Positions 1 through 5,699 of a stretch of DNA of 6,128 bases are shown here, piece after piece. Both the position numbers and the translations under genes were made by a program. The stretch lies in assembly GCA_017513365.1 (NCBI GenBank), contig JAFXFY010000046.1, positions 1-6,128 on the forward strand, written 5' to 3'. The DNA is from Alphaproteobacteria bacterium (GTDB taxonomy: Bacteria > Pseudomonadota > Alphaproteobacteria > CAAHEQ01 > UBA3637). The stretch's first letter is position 1. Each line of letters begins with the position of its first letter. A model generated the notes under the pieces. The model searched no databases, was not told where the DNA came from, and saw only the letters and a program-made list of their open reading frames with translations.

Positions 1-209
1 TGCCTCCGCAACAACTCAAAGAAACCACAATGGATCCGACTAAGCGAACACTGTTGCGTGTTGTTATTCCACACAAAACAACCGAGGAAGAACAAGAGGA
101 ATTTGCCTTTACGGCCGATATGGTCAATCGGTTAATGGGTAATAAACCGGAACACCGTTTCCAATTCAATCAAGAGCATGCTAAGTTCGTTGAAAACTTA
201 GATATTTAA
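1..209 (+). CDS. parE: DNA topoisomerase IV subunit B (ParE), C-terminal fragment
   Basis: This is the 3' end of a type IIA topoisomerase B subunit. The protein joins ParC to form topoisomerase IV, which uses ATP to decatenate daughter chromosomes. Codons run in frame from base 3 to the TAA at 207-209, giving 68 visible residues. They contain the hallmark of the GyrB/ParE C-terminal domain: a KETTMDP segment followed by RTLLRV, then RLMGNKPEHRFQF and the terminal ENLDI. The short distance between TTMDP and the end, and the LMGxKPExRFxF ending, fit ParE or a GyrB paralogue. I prefer ParE, because ParE proteins often end in a similar -LDI/-LDV. The ATPase, transducer and most of the TOPRIM domain lie outside the window. 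The stop codon is overlapped by the ribosome binding site of the kinase gene that follows, so the two are probably co-transcribed. Confidence 0.88.
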   Translation, partial: PPQQLKETTMDPTKRTLLRVVIPHKTTEEEQEEFAFTADMVNRLMGNKPEHRFQFNQEHAKFVENLDI

Positions 210-214
210 GGGAG
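208..214 (+). promoter_or_regulatory. Ribosome binding site overlapping the parE stop codon
   Basis: AAGGGAG lies five bases upstream of the kinase ATG at 220, and its first two bases are part of the parE TAA. It supports the chosen start and suggests that ribosomes ending on parE can feed the kinase gene. Confidence 0.7.
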
Positions 215-219
215 TTTAT

Positions 220-777
220 ATGCCTACCCCAACCATAAAATATGATATTATTACCATTTCGGGGGCACTCGGCAGTGGCAAATCCACCATTATGAAAATG
301 TTGGCAAACCGTTTGGGATACGAAACCTATTCCACGGGAAATGCCCAACGAGAAATTGCAAAAAAATACGGCGTCACAACATTGGAGCTCAACCATATTG
401 CCGATACCAATCCGGATATTGACAAGGAAATTGATGGAGTATTTACTTCGTTGGTCGGCACAGGTAAAAAATATGTGATTGATTCACGATTAGCTTTTTT
501 CTTTATTCCGTCTTCATTCAAGGTCAAATTAAATGTAGATGTGACGGAGGCCGCCAGACGCGTTTTAAATGATGCGCAACGCACCAGCGAAGTAAAATGT
601 GATACGCCAGAGCAAATGCAAAATATTTTAAAAGAACGACGCGCCTCTGAGGTTGCTCGTTTTATCACAACATACGGCGTGAATATTGATGACGAATCCC
701 ATTTTGATTTAATTGTGGATACTACCCATAAAACGCCTGACGAAATTTGTGATATTATTTTACAGGCTGCACAATAA
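220..777 (+). CDS. Cytidylate kinase-like nucleoside monophosphate kinase (archaeal-type Cmk family)
   Basis: This is a 185-residue cytosolic P-loop kinase, expected to transfer phosphate from ATP to CMP/dCMP or a related nucleotide. A Walker A motif, GALGSGKST, sits at residues 15-23 after a short beta strand (YDIITIS). Next comes YSTGNAQREIAKKYG (37-51), equivalent to the archaeal Cmk 'S-G-x-x-x-R-x-x-A' stretch. The NPDIDKEID segment (64-72) and VIDSRLAFFFIP (86-97) follow. The C-terminal part has the arginine-rich lid (KERRASEVARF, 138-148) and the family ending YGVNIDD...FDLIVDT (152-168). Size and motif order fit the short archaeal-type Cmk rather than the roughly 225-residue classical bacterial Cmk. 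The true substrate is inferred from family resemblance, and another small nucleotide or metabolite kinase is possible. An AAGGGAG ribosome binding site at 208-214, five bases before the ATG, overlaps the parE stop and fixes the start. Confidence 0.8.
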   Translation: MPTPTIKYDIITISGALGSGKSTIMKMLANRLGYETYSTGNAQREIAKKYGVTTLELNHIADTNPDIDKEIDGVFTSLVGTGKKYVIDSRLAFFFIPSSFKVKLNVDVTEAARRVLNDAQRTSEVKCDTPEQMQNILKERRASEVARFITTYGVNIDDESHFDLIVDTTHKTPDEICDIILQAAQ

Positions 778-798
778 AAAAGGGAGGCAAAACCTCCC
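776..798 (-). terminator. Rho-independent terminator between convergent genes
   Basis: GGGAGG (782-787) and CCTCCC (793-798) form a perfect 6-bp GC-rich stem around a CAAAA loop. On the - strand the stem is followed by six T residues (complement of 776-781), a standard terminator for the gene ending at 819, 20 bases upstream. On the + strand the stem is followed only by CTATTGTT, so termination of the parE/kinase transcript here would be weaker. The A tract overlaps the kinase stop codon. Confidence 0.8.
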
Positions 799-818
799 CT
801 ATTGTTATAACAAATCTC

Positions 819-1403
819 TTATCGTGATTTTTGAGGGTACATTCTGAATTGAGTCGGCATATTGCGTCCCAAGTTTTGTTCTAATCTTTCACGCTCAGAA
901 TTTGCCATCATACGTTTTGCCGCTTCAGCAGCCACCACAACAGAACCAAATGCTAAAAGAGTTCCAACCGGACCAGATACAAGAGTCCCCACTCCCAAAA
1001 AAGCGCCACTAACCATTTGCCCCAATCTCATAGCATTACGCCCTGCTTCATTTTTTTCTACAGCCGCGTTTATACCGGCTTTTGTTTTACCAATGACATC
1101 ATTTTCTTTTTCTAAACGATGTCTGCCATAAGCCATTGCACCAGCAGTCAATGCCGTTGTTGTCGCAAGCCCCAAAGGAATGACTTCATTATCCTTTGGA
1201 TCCTCATTGGCCGCAGCAACAGCGGTAAGTCCTGCCATCGCAATTGCAGCTCCAGTTATCATTCGGCGAAAATTTTTATCATCTGTTTTACGATGTTCTT
1301 TAATTGCTTCTTTTATTTCCGTACGAGCCTTTACCGTTTCAACATCTTGTTGACTCATATGAGTTGCTTCATTTGACAGTTGTGTTGCAATTAATTTTGC
1401 CAT
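819..1403 (-). CDS. Small four-helix membrane protein of unknown function (copy 3 of the cassette)
   Basis: I do not recognise this 194-residue protein. Residues 1-47 are polar and probably helical, with many charged residues around TEIKEAIKEHRK. Hydrophobic segments follow at about 48-66 and 75-93, then a charged linker (94-126), then a long Ala/Gly-rich hydrophobic stretch at 127-162 broken at SGP (143-145), which looks like a helical hairpin. The tail from 163 is basic and polar. There is no signal peptide. The even number of helices puts both ends on the same side, probably the cytoplasm. The linker carries L97..END V103..K106, which the neighbour at 1525-2193 also has at the same residue numbers. 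The start is supported by AGGAGGG at 1408-1414, four bases before the ATG. The gene has its own promoter upstream and a terminator behind it. The Gly/Ala-rich hairpin might suggest membrane remodelling, but nothing specific supports that. Confidence 0.75.
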   Translation of the reverse strand: MAKLIATQLSNEATHMSQQDVETVKARTEIKEAIKEHRKTDDKNFRRMITGAAIAMAGLTAVAAANEDPKDNEVIPLGLATTTALTAGAMAYGRHRLEKENDVIGKTKAGINAAVEKNEAGRNAMRLGQMVSGAFLGVGTLVSGPVGTLLAFGSVVVAAEAAKRMMANSERERLEQNLGRNMPTQFRMYPQKSR

Positions 1404-1433
1404 TTTTCCCTCCTGTTGTTAATCAATATAAAA

Positions 1434-1462
1434 ATATTATCATATTATCAAGAAAAAGTCAA
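1434..1462 (-). promoter_or_regulatory. Sigma70-type promoter for the gene ending at 819
   Basis: On the - strand, TTGACT (1457-1462) and TAATAT (1434-1439) are separated by exactly 17 bases. Initiation would fall near 1427, giving a leader of about 24 bases that contains the AGGAGGG ribosome binding site. The -35 matches consensus at five of six positions and the -10 at four of six. The whole 121-base gap (1404-1524) is very AT-rich, so a chance -10 is possible. The -35 and its spacing make the call credible. Confidence 0.55.
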
Positions 1463-1524
1463 TCTAAATATTACAACATATTGATTTACAATACATATAT
1501 TTTAATTTATTTTTTTGTCATACT

Positions 1525-2193
1525 TTATTTTTGATTGATTTTCATCTGAGGAATTTGAACCTCAGCGGGCAATGTCGCTCGCAAAATTTTACGATTTTGT
1601 GAATGCTTACGATAAATTATTCCTTGAGCAGCCGATATCGTTGCCCCAATACAAAACAAAGTTATTGGGATTGAGTAAAACAACGCTGTCATTGCTGCAT
1701 TTACTCCCAAAATAGCTGTTCCATAAATCATTCCATCTCGTTTCCAAAATTTTTCATTATCCGAAAAATTATCAAAATCAGCCATTGTTTTGATAGGATT
1801 CGGCGTTTTTTGAACCGCTTGCATAAATTTCGCACGATAGGCAGATTCCTTTTTATACAATGGAAAATCCAATACCTTATGCAACACATCGTTTTCCACC
1901 TTTAACAAATCTTTTTTATCAGATATCTTAGCTGCATACCCCATTGCGGCAACTGCTGCCAAAGATACCGGAAAAGAATACCATTTTTTATCCGTTTCTC
2001 TAAAAGTTTCGGCGGCACCGATTAAAGCAATCATTGACCCTAACATCAACACATTTTTCCAATTAAAATCGGGCCTGTGTTTTTGATGAATATAGTCAAA
2101 TCCGGCTTGAATTTCAGATTCCAAACGTTGATGTTCGTCATTTTGGGGATTTACAAATCCAACTGCATTGTTTTGATTATCTGGTGTGTTCAT
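1525..2193 (-). CDS. Small four-helix membrane protein of unknown function (copy 2 of the cassette)
   Basis: This is a 222-residue unrecognised membrane protein. Its Asn/Gln-rich polar N-terminus (1-44) contains LESEIQAGF (24-32). Hydrophobic helices follow at about 46-62 and 73-89, then a charged linker with LKVENDVLHK (97-106), then two closely spaced helices across 153-194. A basic tail reads NRKILRATLP (200-209). The SEIQA and NRKIL motifs are also in the neighbour at 2177-2704, so the two are probably paralogues. A TTG three bases upstream (2194-2196) also opens the frame. The ATG at 2191-2193 is preferred because GAGGAG at 2200-2205 then sits six bases upstream instead of three. The coding region overlaps the upstream gene by 17 bases, indicating one transcript and coupled translation. 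No terminator-like hairpin follows the stop. Confidence 0.76.
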   Translation of the reverse strand: MNTPDNQNNAVGFVNPQNDEHQRLESEIQAGFDYIHQKHRPDFNWKNVLMLGSMIALIGAAETFRETDKKWYSFPVSLAAVAAMGYAAKISDKKDLLKVENDVLHKVLDFPLYKKESAYRAKFMQAVQKTPNPIKTMADFDNFSDNEKFWKRDGMIYGTAILGVNAAMTALFYSIPITLFCIGATISAAQGIIYRKHSQNRKILRATLPAEVQIPQMKINQK

Positions 2194-2704
2194 CAATAAC
2201 TCCTCTAGGAAATTCTGCCGATAAAATTTTTCTATTTTTCTTTGTCAAATGATATTCGTATGACATACCGGCACAAGAAACAGCCCCCATTAAAAAATTA
2301 AAGTTAGGTGTTGGTAATTTACCGACCAACCATGCTACCGCCCCTAAGAAGAACGCACATTCCATGATTTTTATTACTTTTTGTCCTGTATCACAGTTTG
2401 CATAAAAATTGGCCGGTGTCCTTTTATCACACATATTTAATATCTTACGCAATTCCAAATTTTTTCGGCCCATTGGAATACTTTTTTGAGCAAAAACAGC
2501 CGTCATGGCCAATGCAGAAAAACCCATAAAACAAAATCCATTAGAGGCATTTAATCCCATATTGGCAATATCAAGTGCATACAATAACGCCACAGCAGAA
2601 GACCCAATCATAATACCCTTATTTATTTTACGATTTCTAGATAAGTCATTATCCACACGCTTAAAACGTGCCTGTATTTCAGAACGTAAGTTTTCATTAT
2701 TCAT
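2177..2704 (-). CDS. Small four-helix membrane protein of unknown function (copy 1 of the cassette)
   Basis: This is a 175-residue unrecognised membrane protein. A short N-terminal helix has LRSEIQARF (6-14). It is followed by hydrophobic segments at about 29-49, 55-73, 110-128 and 134-150, a basic linker (74-109) between the second and third, and a tail with NRKILSAEFP (157-166). SEIQA to the first-helix motif MxGS is 24 residues both here and in the 1525-2193 product. The C-terminal Y-x5-NRKIL-x-A-x2-P-x2-V pattern also has identical spacing in the two. Five cysteines are scattered with no metal-binding spacing. The predicted topology has both ends in the cytoplasm. It is the first gene of a two-gene unit driven by a strong promoter just upstream. 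Its ribosome binding site GAGGGG (2713-2718) lies eight bases before the ATG and forms one arm of an inverted repeat. Confidence 0.77.
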   Translation of the reverse strand: MNNENLRSEIQARFKRVDNDLSRNRKINKGIMIGSSAVALLYALDIANMGLNASNGFCFMGFSALAMTAVFAQKSIPMGRKNLELRKILNMCDKRTPANFYANCDTGQKVIKIMECAFFLGAVAWLVGKLPTPNFNFLMGAVSCAGMSYEYHLTKKNRKILSAEFPRGVIDEHTR

Positions 2705-2712
2705 ATTGATAT

Positions 2713-2735
2713 CCCCTCATTTTTTAGATGAGGGG
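2713..2735 (-). promoter_or_regulatory. Inverted repeat that can hide the ribosome binding site of the gene starting at 2704
   Basis: CCCCTCAT (2713-2720) and ATGAGGGG (2728-2735) are perfect 8-bp complements around a 7-base loop. In a - strand RNA, the 3' arm contains the GAGGGG ribosome binding site. No T tract follows the stem on the - strand, so it is not a typical terminator for the transporter upstream. The 5' arm lies between the -10 box and the predicted initiation site, so only read-through RNA from the transporter gene would contain both arms and fold. The structure is plain in the sequence, but its regulatory effect is inferred. Confidence 0.5.
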
Positions 2736-2736
2736 C

Positions 2737-2765
2737 ATTTTATCAAACTTTATTTATTTTGTCAA
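2737..2765 (-). promoter_or_regulatory. Strong sigma70-type promoter for the genes at 2177-2704 and 1525-2193
   Basis: On the - strand, the perfect -35 consensus TTGACA (2760-2765) and TAAAAT (2737-2742, five of six) are separated by exactly 17 bases. Initiation would be near 2729-2730, about 25 bases before the ATG at 2704. The -35 box begins three bases behind the transporter stop codon at 2769-2771. Confidence 0.78.
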
Positions 2766-2768
2766 GTA

Positions 2769-4160
2769 TTATTTAAAAAAGACAGAAGCGAACAAAATAA
2801 TTAAGATAATCGGAGCCGTAAATCTTAATGTAAAGAGCATATATTTATTAAAAAATGTGTTGGATATTTTTTTACCCCCTTCACTGACATTACGTATGAT
2901 GACATTTGGTACAACCCATCCTATAAACACTGTTGTAAACAATACGAATGCCAACATTGTATAACTACCCGTCAATATGTCTAATGCCGAAAATAAATTT
3001 TGACCAGCTATTGTCCAATTTAATTGTCCGGTGTATGAAGCCAATACAATTCCAACGATTACAAAATTTATTAAAACTAAGCTTAAAACCGCCTTTGTTC
3101 TGGACAGTGATAATTTATCCATCAATAAACTGACACCAGCTTCATAAATAGATATCAAAGAGGTTAATGCCGCCACAAACAATGACATAAAAAACATCAA
3201 CATTAACACAGAACCACCCGTTATTTTAGAAAACACCATCGGTAAGCTGATAAAACTAAGTGTCGGTCCTTCCGTCGGTGCTAAATCAAAGGCAAAAACG
3301 GCTGGTAAAACAATCATCCCCGCCATAATGGCAACTAACGTATCCAAAACAATAACCCATTTCGTAGAGTTTTTTAAATTTGCCTTATCCGACAAATAGG
3401 ACCCATAGATAAACATAACACCCATTCCCAAAGACAAAGAATAAAAAGCTTGTCCCATTGCTGTTAAAAATAAGTCAGAAAAGATGTTAAAATCAAATCC
3501 ATGTTTTGTAAATCCCATCATTTCCCAATTTGGTGTAAATAAAAAGGCCAATCCTTTTTCCGAATTCGGCAAGAATAAAATACAAATCGCCATTAAAATT
3601 AATAAAACAAATAAAGCCGGCATTAAAATAAGCGATAATTTTTCAATCCCCTTTTTCACACCCCGCACCAAAATAGCGGCCGTAACGGCAATACTTAATG
3701 TTCCCCATAACAACTGCTCAGAAAATGAGCCGGTCAATCCCGAAAACGTTTGAGCGGATACCGTTTCACCCAAACCAAATAAGTTGCGTATCCCTAAAAT
3801 CACATAGGATAATGTCCATCCGGCAACAACAACATAAACGCTGGACACCAATAAAATGTTTAACATGGCCAACATACCGCCAAAACATCCCCACCAAGAG
3901 GATACCGTTTTATGATCCTTTTTAGCCACAACTTGAAAACCATCAACAATATTTGTTTGAGCAGCTCGCCCAAACGCCAATTTAGCAAGCAGCAAAAAAT
4001 ATCCAAGTCCAACCGCACATAATACATACATCAACAAGAAGCTACCGCCACCGTATGATCCGGCCAAATAAGGGAAACGCCAAATATTCCCAAGTCCAAT
4101 AGCAGAGCCCGCTGTTGCCAAGATAAAACCTAATTTTGTTGACCAATGTGTTCTATTCAT
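2769..4160 (-). CDS. Sodium-dependent amino-acid transporter, NSS/SLC6 family
   Basis: This is a 463-residue inner-membrane secondary transporter, expected to import an amino acid or related amine with Na+ using the LeuT fold. The first helix holds the family signature AGSAIGLGNIWRFPYL (17-32), with the unwound GLGN and the N25/R28 pair. Helix 6 has the GQAFYSLSLGMG stretch (236-247). Helix 8 has ALTSLISIYE (331-340), where T333/S334 correspond to the second sodium site. I count eleven membrane helices, the last at about 440-462, as is usual for bacterial members that lack the eukaryotic twelfth helix. The length is within the normal bacterial range. The specific substrate cannot be read from the sequence. 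The start is firm: MNRTHWSTKLGF is a typical family N-terminus, and AAGGTGG (4167-4173) lies six bases upstream. It has its own promoter and no clear terminator. Confidence 0.93.
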   Translation of the reverse strand: MNRTHWSTKLGFILATAGSAIGLGNIWRFPYLAGSYGGGSFLLMYVLCAVGLGYFLLLAKLAFGRAAQTNIVDGFQVVAKKDHKTVSSWWGCFGGMLAMLNILLVSSVYVVVAGWTLSYVILGIRNLFGLGETVSAQTFSGLTGSFSEQLLWGTLSIAVTAAILVRGVKKGIEKLSLILMPALFVLLILMAICILFLPNSEKGLAFLFTPNWEMMGFTKHGFDFNIFSDLFLTAMGQAFYSLSLGMGVMFIYGSYLSDKANLKNSTKWVIVLDTLVAIMAGMIVLPAVFAFDLAPTEGPTLSFISLPMVFSKITGGSVLMLMFFMSLFVAALTSLISIYEAGVSLLMDKLSLSRTKAVLSLVLINFVIVGIVLASYTGQLNWTIAGQNLFSALDILTGSYTMLAFVLFTTVFIGWVVPNVIIRNVSEGGKKISNTFFNKYMLFTLRFTAPIILIILFASVFFK

Positions 4161-4187
4161 TTTTTACCACCTTTTGTTGATGGCCTC

Positions 4188-4216
4188 ATCTTACTGAATT
4201 TCACGATAAAAATCAA
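4188..4216 (-). promoter_or_regulatory. Probable sigma70-type promoter for the NSS transporter
   Basis: On the - strand, TTGATT (4211-4216, four of six) and TAAGAT (4188-4193, four of six) are 17 bases apart. Initiation near 4181 would give a leader of about 20 bases including the AAGGTGG ribosome binding site. The boxes are weaker than those at 2737-2765. Read-through from the HAD gene is also possible, since the 81-base gap has no hairpin. Confidence 0.45.
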
Positions 4217-4241
4217 GTTCAAACATTATTTTTTTAATTTG

Positions 4242-4853
4242 TTATAAAATTTTTTCCAATATACGTTTTACATCTTGCAATGATTCACACCGAAAATGTG
4301 TTTTAATCGTCTTTGGTACATTATTAAAAACACAAATAGAAGTCGCCCCCAACACATCGGCCATTTGCATATCCGATATACCATCCCCGATTAAAATTAA
4401 TCGTTCATAATCAAAATATTGTAAAGCCTTTTGGGCAAAAGCTAATTCCGGTTTGGCATGTTCATCCGTTGATCCTTGAATATAGTTAAAATAATGTTTT
4501 AGACCGGTACATTCGGTTTCGGGAAATAATAATGTTTCATCTTCATTGCTTAAAATAATTTGCGGTATATTTTTTGATTGCACAAAAGTCAAAACATCTT
4601 CCGCCCCCTCTATAACACATATCGTATCACGATAAGTGCCATATTGCTTTAAATAATAGTGGACAGCCTCCTCTTCCTTATCTCTGAATGTCGCTTGCCA
4701 ATAAGTGCGATGTGTACCAATAACCGTCATCATATCCTCTTTAGCAACAGGGGGAACGTCATACTGTTTAGCGATATCTTGCATAGCCAAAAAACTGGCT
4801 TCCATCGTATCTACCAATGTATTATTCCAATCCCAAATAACTAATGGTTTCAT
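4242..4853 (-). CDS. HAD-superfamily hydrolase (phosphoglycolate phosphatase-like)
   Basis: This is a 203-residue soluble phosphatase-type enzyme of the haloacid dehalogenase superfamily, expected to dephosphorylate a small metabolite through an aspartyl-phosphate. Motif I is DWNNTLVD (8-15) with nucleophile D8. Motif II is ILSNED with S102, motif III is K134 in AKPE, and motif IV is GDGISD with D157 and D161. The helical cap between about 16 and 80 is of the C1 type, as in phosphoglycolate phosphatases. The usual second motif-I aspartate is Asn10; DWN-type motifs occur in some HAD phosphatases, so this is not proof of inactivity. The ATG overlaps the TGA of the upstream gene (ATGA, 4850-4853), so translation is probably coupled. 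A G-rich stretch just upstream could act as the ribosome binding site. The substrate is unknown; 2-phosphoglycolate or a nucleotide is possible. Confidence 0.87.
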   Translation of the reverse strand: MKPLVIWDWNNTLVDTMEASFLAMQDIAKQYDVPPVAKEDMMTVIGTHRTYWQATFRDKEEEAVHYYLKQYGTYRDTICVIEGAEDVLTFVQSKNIPQIILSNEDETLLFPETECTGLKHYFNYIQGSTDEHAKPELAFAQKALQYFDYERLILIGDGISDMQMADVLGATSICVFNNVPKTIKTHFRCESLQDVKRILEKIL

Positions 4854-5611
4854 CGGCTGCCCCGCCCCCTATTTTGTTGCATACGTCTATTTCGTTCCAT
4901 TTGACGCCGACGTTCTTGTTCCAATTGACGTTGTTTTTGTTTATCATCATGTTCATACAACATATGCCTAAAATTTTTAAGCAAGCTCATATCTTTCGGA
5001 ATAGTATGAAATTGTTCTAAAAAAGCCTCTGCTGCTCCTTTAGTAGCCATCAGATTTTTCAACATCGCTCGTTCTGATTTATCCAGTACCTGAAATAAAT
5101 TTTCCAATAAATTTTTTGTTTGGCGAGTCAACACTTCCGGTGCAAAATCCCCCAAAGAAGCTAAAACCCCTTTAAAATCCTTTAATTCGGGAGATCCCAA
5201 CCAATCCTTAGCCTGTTTATATTCCTTAAGCGTTTCGGCCATCAACGTATCGGCCGAAGCCGACATACCATAGGCAATGGCAATTTGTCGCCCCGTTTTA
5301 CGTACGACCTCAACAAACATACGCTGAAAAAACGGCGATAGTTTCAAAAAAGCCTCTTTGGTATCCACAATAGACAAATGTGTTAAGGTATAAGCCCCAA
5401 TTAAAGACAGCCCTTCATCCACTATATTTTCGGGTTGCAATCGACAAGCCGGATACCGGGCAATGCGCCCTCCTAAATCAGCCCCCAAAAAAACATCAAA
5501 TTTATCGCAAAAATGTGGCAAAATATCGGGTAAAAAATGACGACCGCTCAAAAATGGGCAATCCGGCGGACAATTGGTTTGCGTAGATAATAACTCATTC
5601 GGATTTGTCAT
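4850..5611 (-). CDS. Unrecognised protein with N-terminal cysteine motif and Arg/Gln-rich tail
   Basis: This is a 253-residue protein, 261 if started at the ATG at 5633-5635. I do not recognise the family. The N-terminus has CPPDCPF (C14, C18), followed by FCDKFD (C35) and YPACR (C56), a spacing that could bind zinc or an iron-sulphur cluster. The middle is a helical, soluble-looking domain. From about residue 220 the tail is dominated by Gln, Arg, Lys and Glu (KQKQRQLEQERRRQMER), probably an extended helix or coiled coil, and ends in RGRGSR, a composition often seen in nucleic-acid-binding tails. There is no signal peptide or membrane helix. Neither start has a clear ribosome binding site. 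I prefer the ATG at 5609-5611 because promoter-like boxes lie over the longer start. It is coupled to the HAD gene by a 4-base overlap, which suggests a shared pathway or matched expression. Confidence 0.72.
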   Translation of the reverse strand: MTNPNELLSTQTNCPPDCPFLSGRHFLPDILPHFCDKFDVFLGADLGGRIARYPACRLQPENIVDEGLSLIGAYTLTHLSIVDTKEAFLKLSPFFQRMFVEVVRKTGRQIAIAYGMSASADTLMAETLKEYKQAKDWLGSPELKDFKGVLASLGDFAPEVLTRQTKNLLENLFQVLDKSERAMLKNLMATKGAAEAFLEQFHTIPKDMSLLKNFRHMLYEHDDKQKQRQLEQERRRQMERNRRMQQNRGRGSR

Positions 5612-5618
5612 ACATATT

Positions 5619-5646
5619 ATATTACCATAGTACATCTATTTTGCAA
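5619..5646 (-). promoter_or_regulatory. Possible promoter overlapping the start region of the gene ending at 4850
   Basis: On the - strand, TTGCAA (5641-5646) and TAATAT (5619-5624) are 16 bases apart. A perfect TATAAT overlaps at 5616-5621, but with a 19-base spacer. Initiation from TAATAT would fall at about 5611, the first base of the preferred ATG, giving a leaderless message. The region is AT-rich, so this is tentative. Confidence 0.35.
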
Positions 5647-5663
5647 GTGTTATCTCAAATATC

Positions 5664-5685
5664 AAAGGGCGTTTTAACGCCCTTT
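5664..5685 (-). terminator. Hairpin terminator after the gene ending at 5700
   Basis: AAAGGGCGTT (5664-5673) and AACGCCCTTT (5676-5685) form a perfect inverted repeat. A realistic fold is an 8-bp stem with a 6-base loop. It lies 15 bases behind the stop codon at 5700-5702. On the - strand the stem ends in TTT followed by GATATTTG, a short T run. On the + strand the stem is followed by one more T and then CAA. It most likely ends the right-hand transcript and insulates the next gene. Confidence 0.72.
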
Positions 5686-5699
5686 TCAATCCGCTTGCT

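Noticed and set aside
327..668. 113-codon open frame on the - strand inside the kinase gene
   Set aside because: It lies wholly antisense to a gene with clear family motifs, and its translation has no recognisable domain. It is a shadow frame.
862..1376. Open frames on the + strand (862-1131 and 1119-1376) opposite the copy 3 membrane gene
   Set aside because: No ribosome binding site or promoter was seen. The - strand gene has both, plus a terminator at its 3' end and a motif shared with its neighbour.
1404..1524. The AT-rich gap considered as a small RNA gene or repeat
   Set aside because: No GC-rich stem, T-run terminator or repeated unit was seen. Its content is explained by the promoter and leader of the gene at 1403.
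2194..2196. TTG as start of the copy 2 membrane gene
   Set aside because: It is only three bases from GAGGAG. The ATG directly after it has the normal six-base distance.
819..2704. The small membrane genes considered as a toxin, holin or phage-defence system
   Set aside because: Their size and helices could fit, but there is no nuclease, NTPase or antitoxin-like partner, no phage gene and no mobile-element boundary nearby.
2713..2735. Inverted repeat read as the terminator of the transporter gene
   Set aside because: The - strand sequence after the stem is ATATCAATATG with no T run, and the stem overlaps the next gene's promoter-to-RBS region. A regulatory hairpin fits better, although partial termination cannot be excluded.
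3484..3925. Open frames on the + strand opposite the NSS transporter
   Set aside because: The transporter reading is secured by family signatures across its length, and these frames give low-complexity translations.
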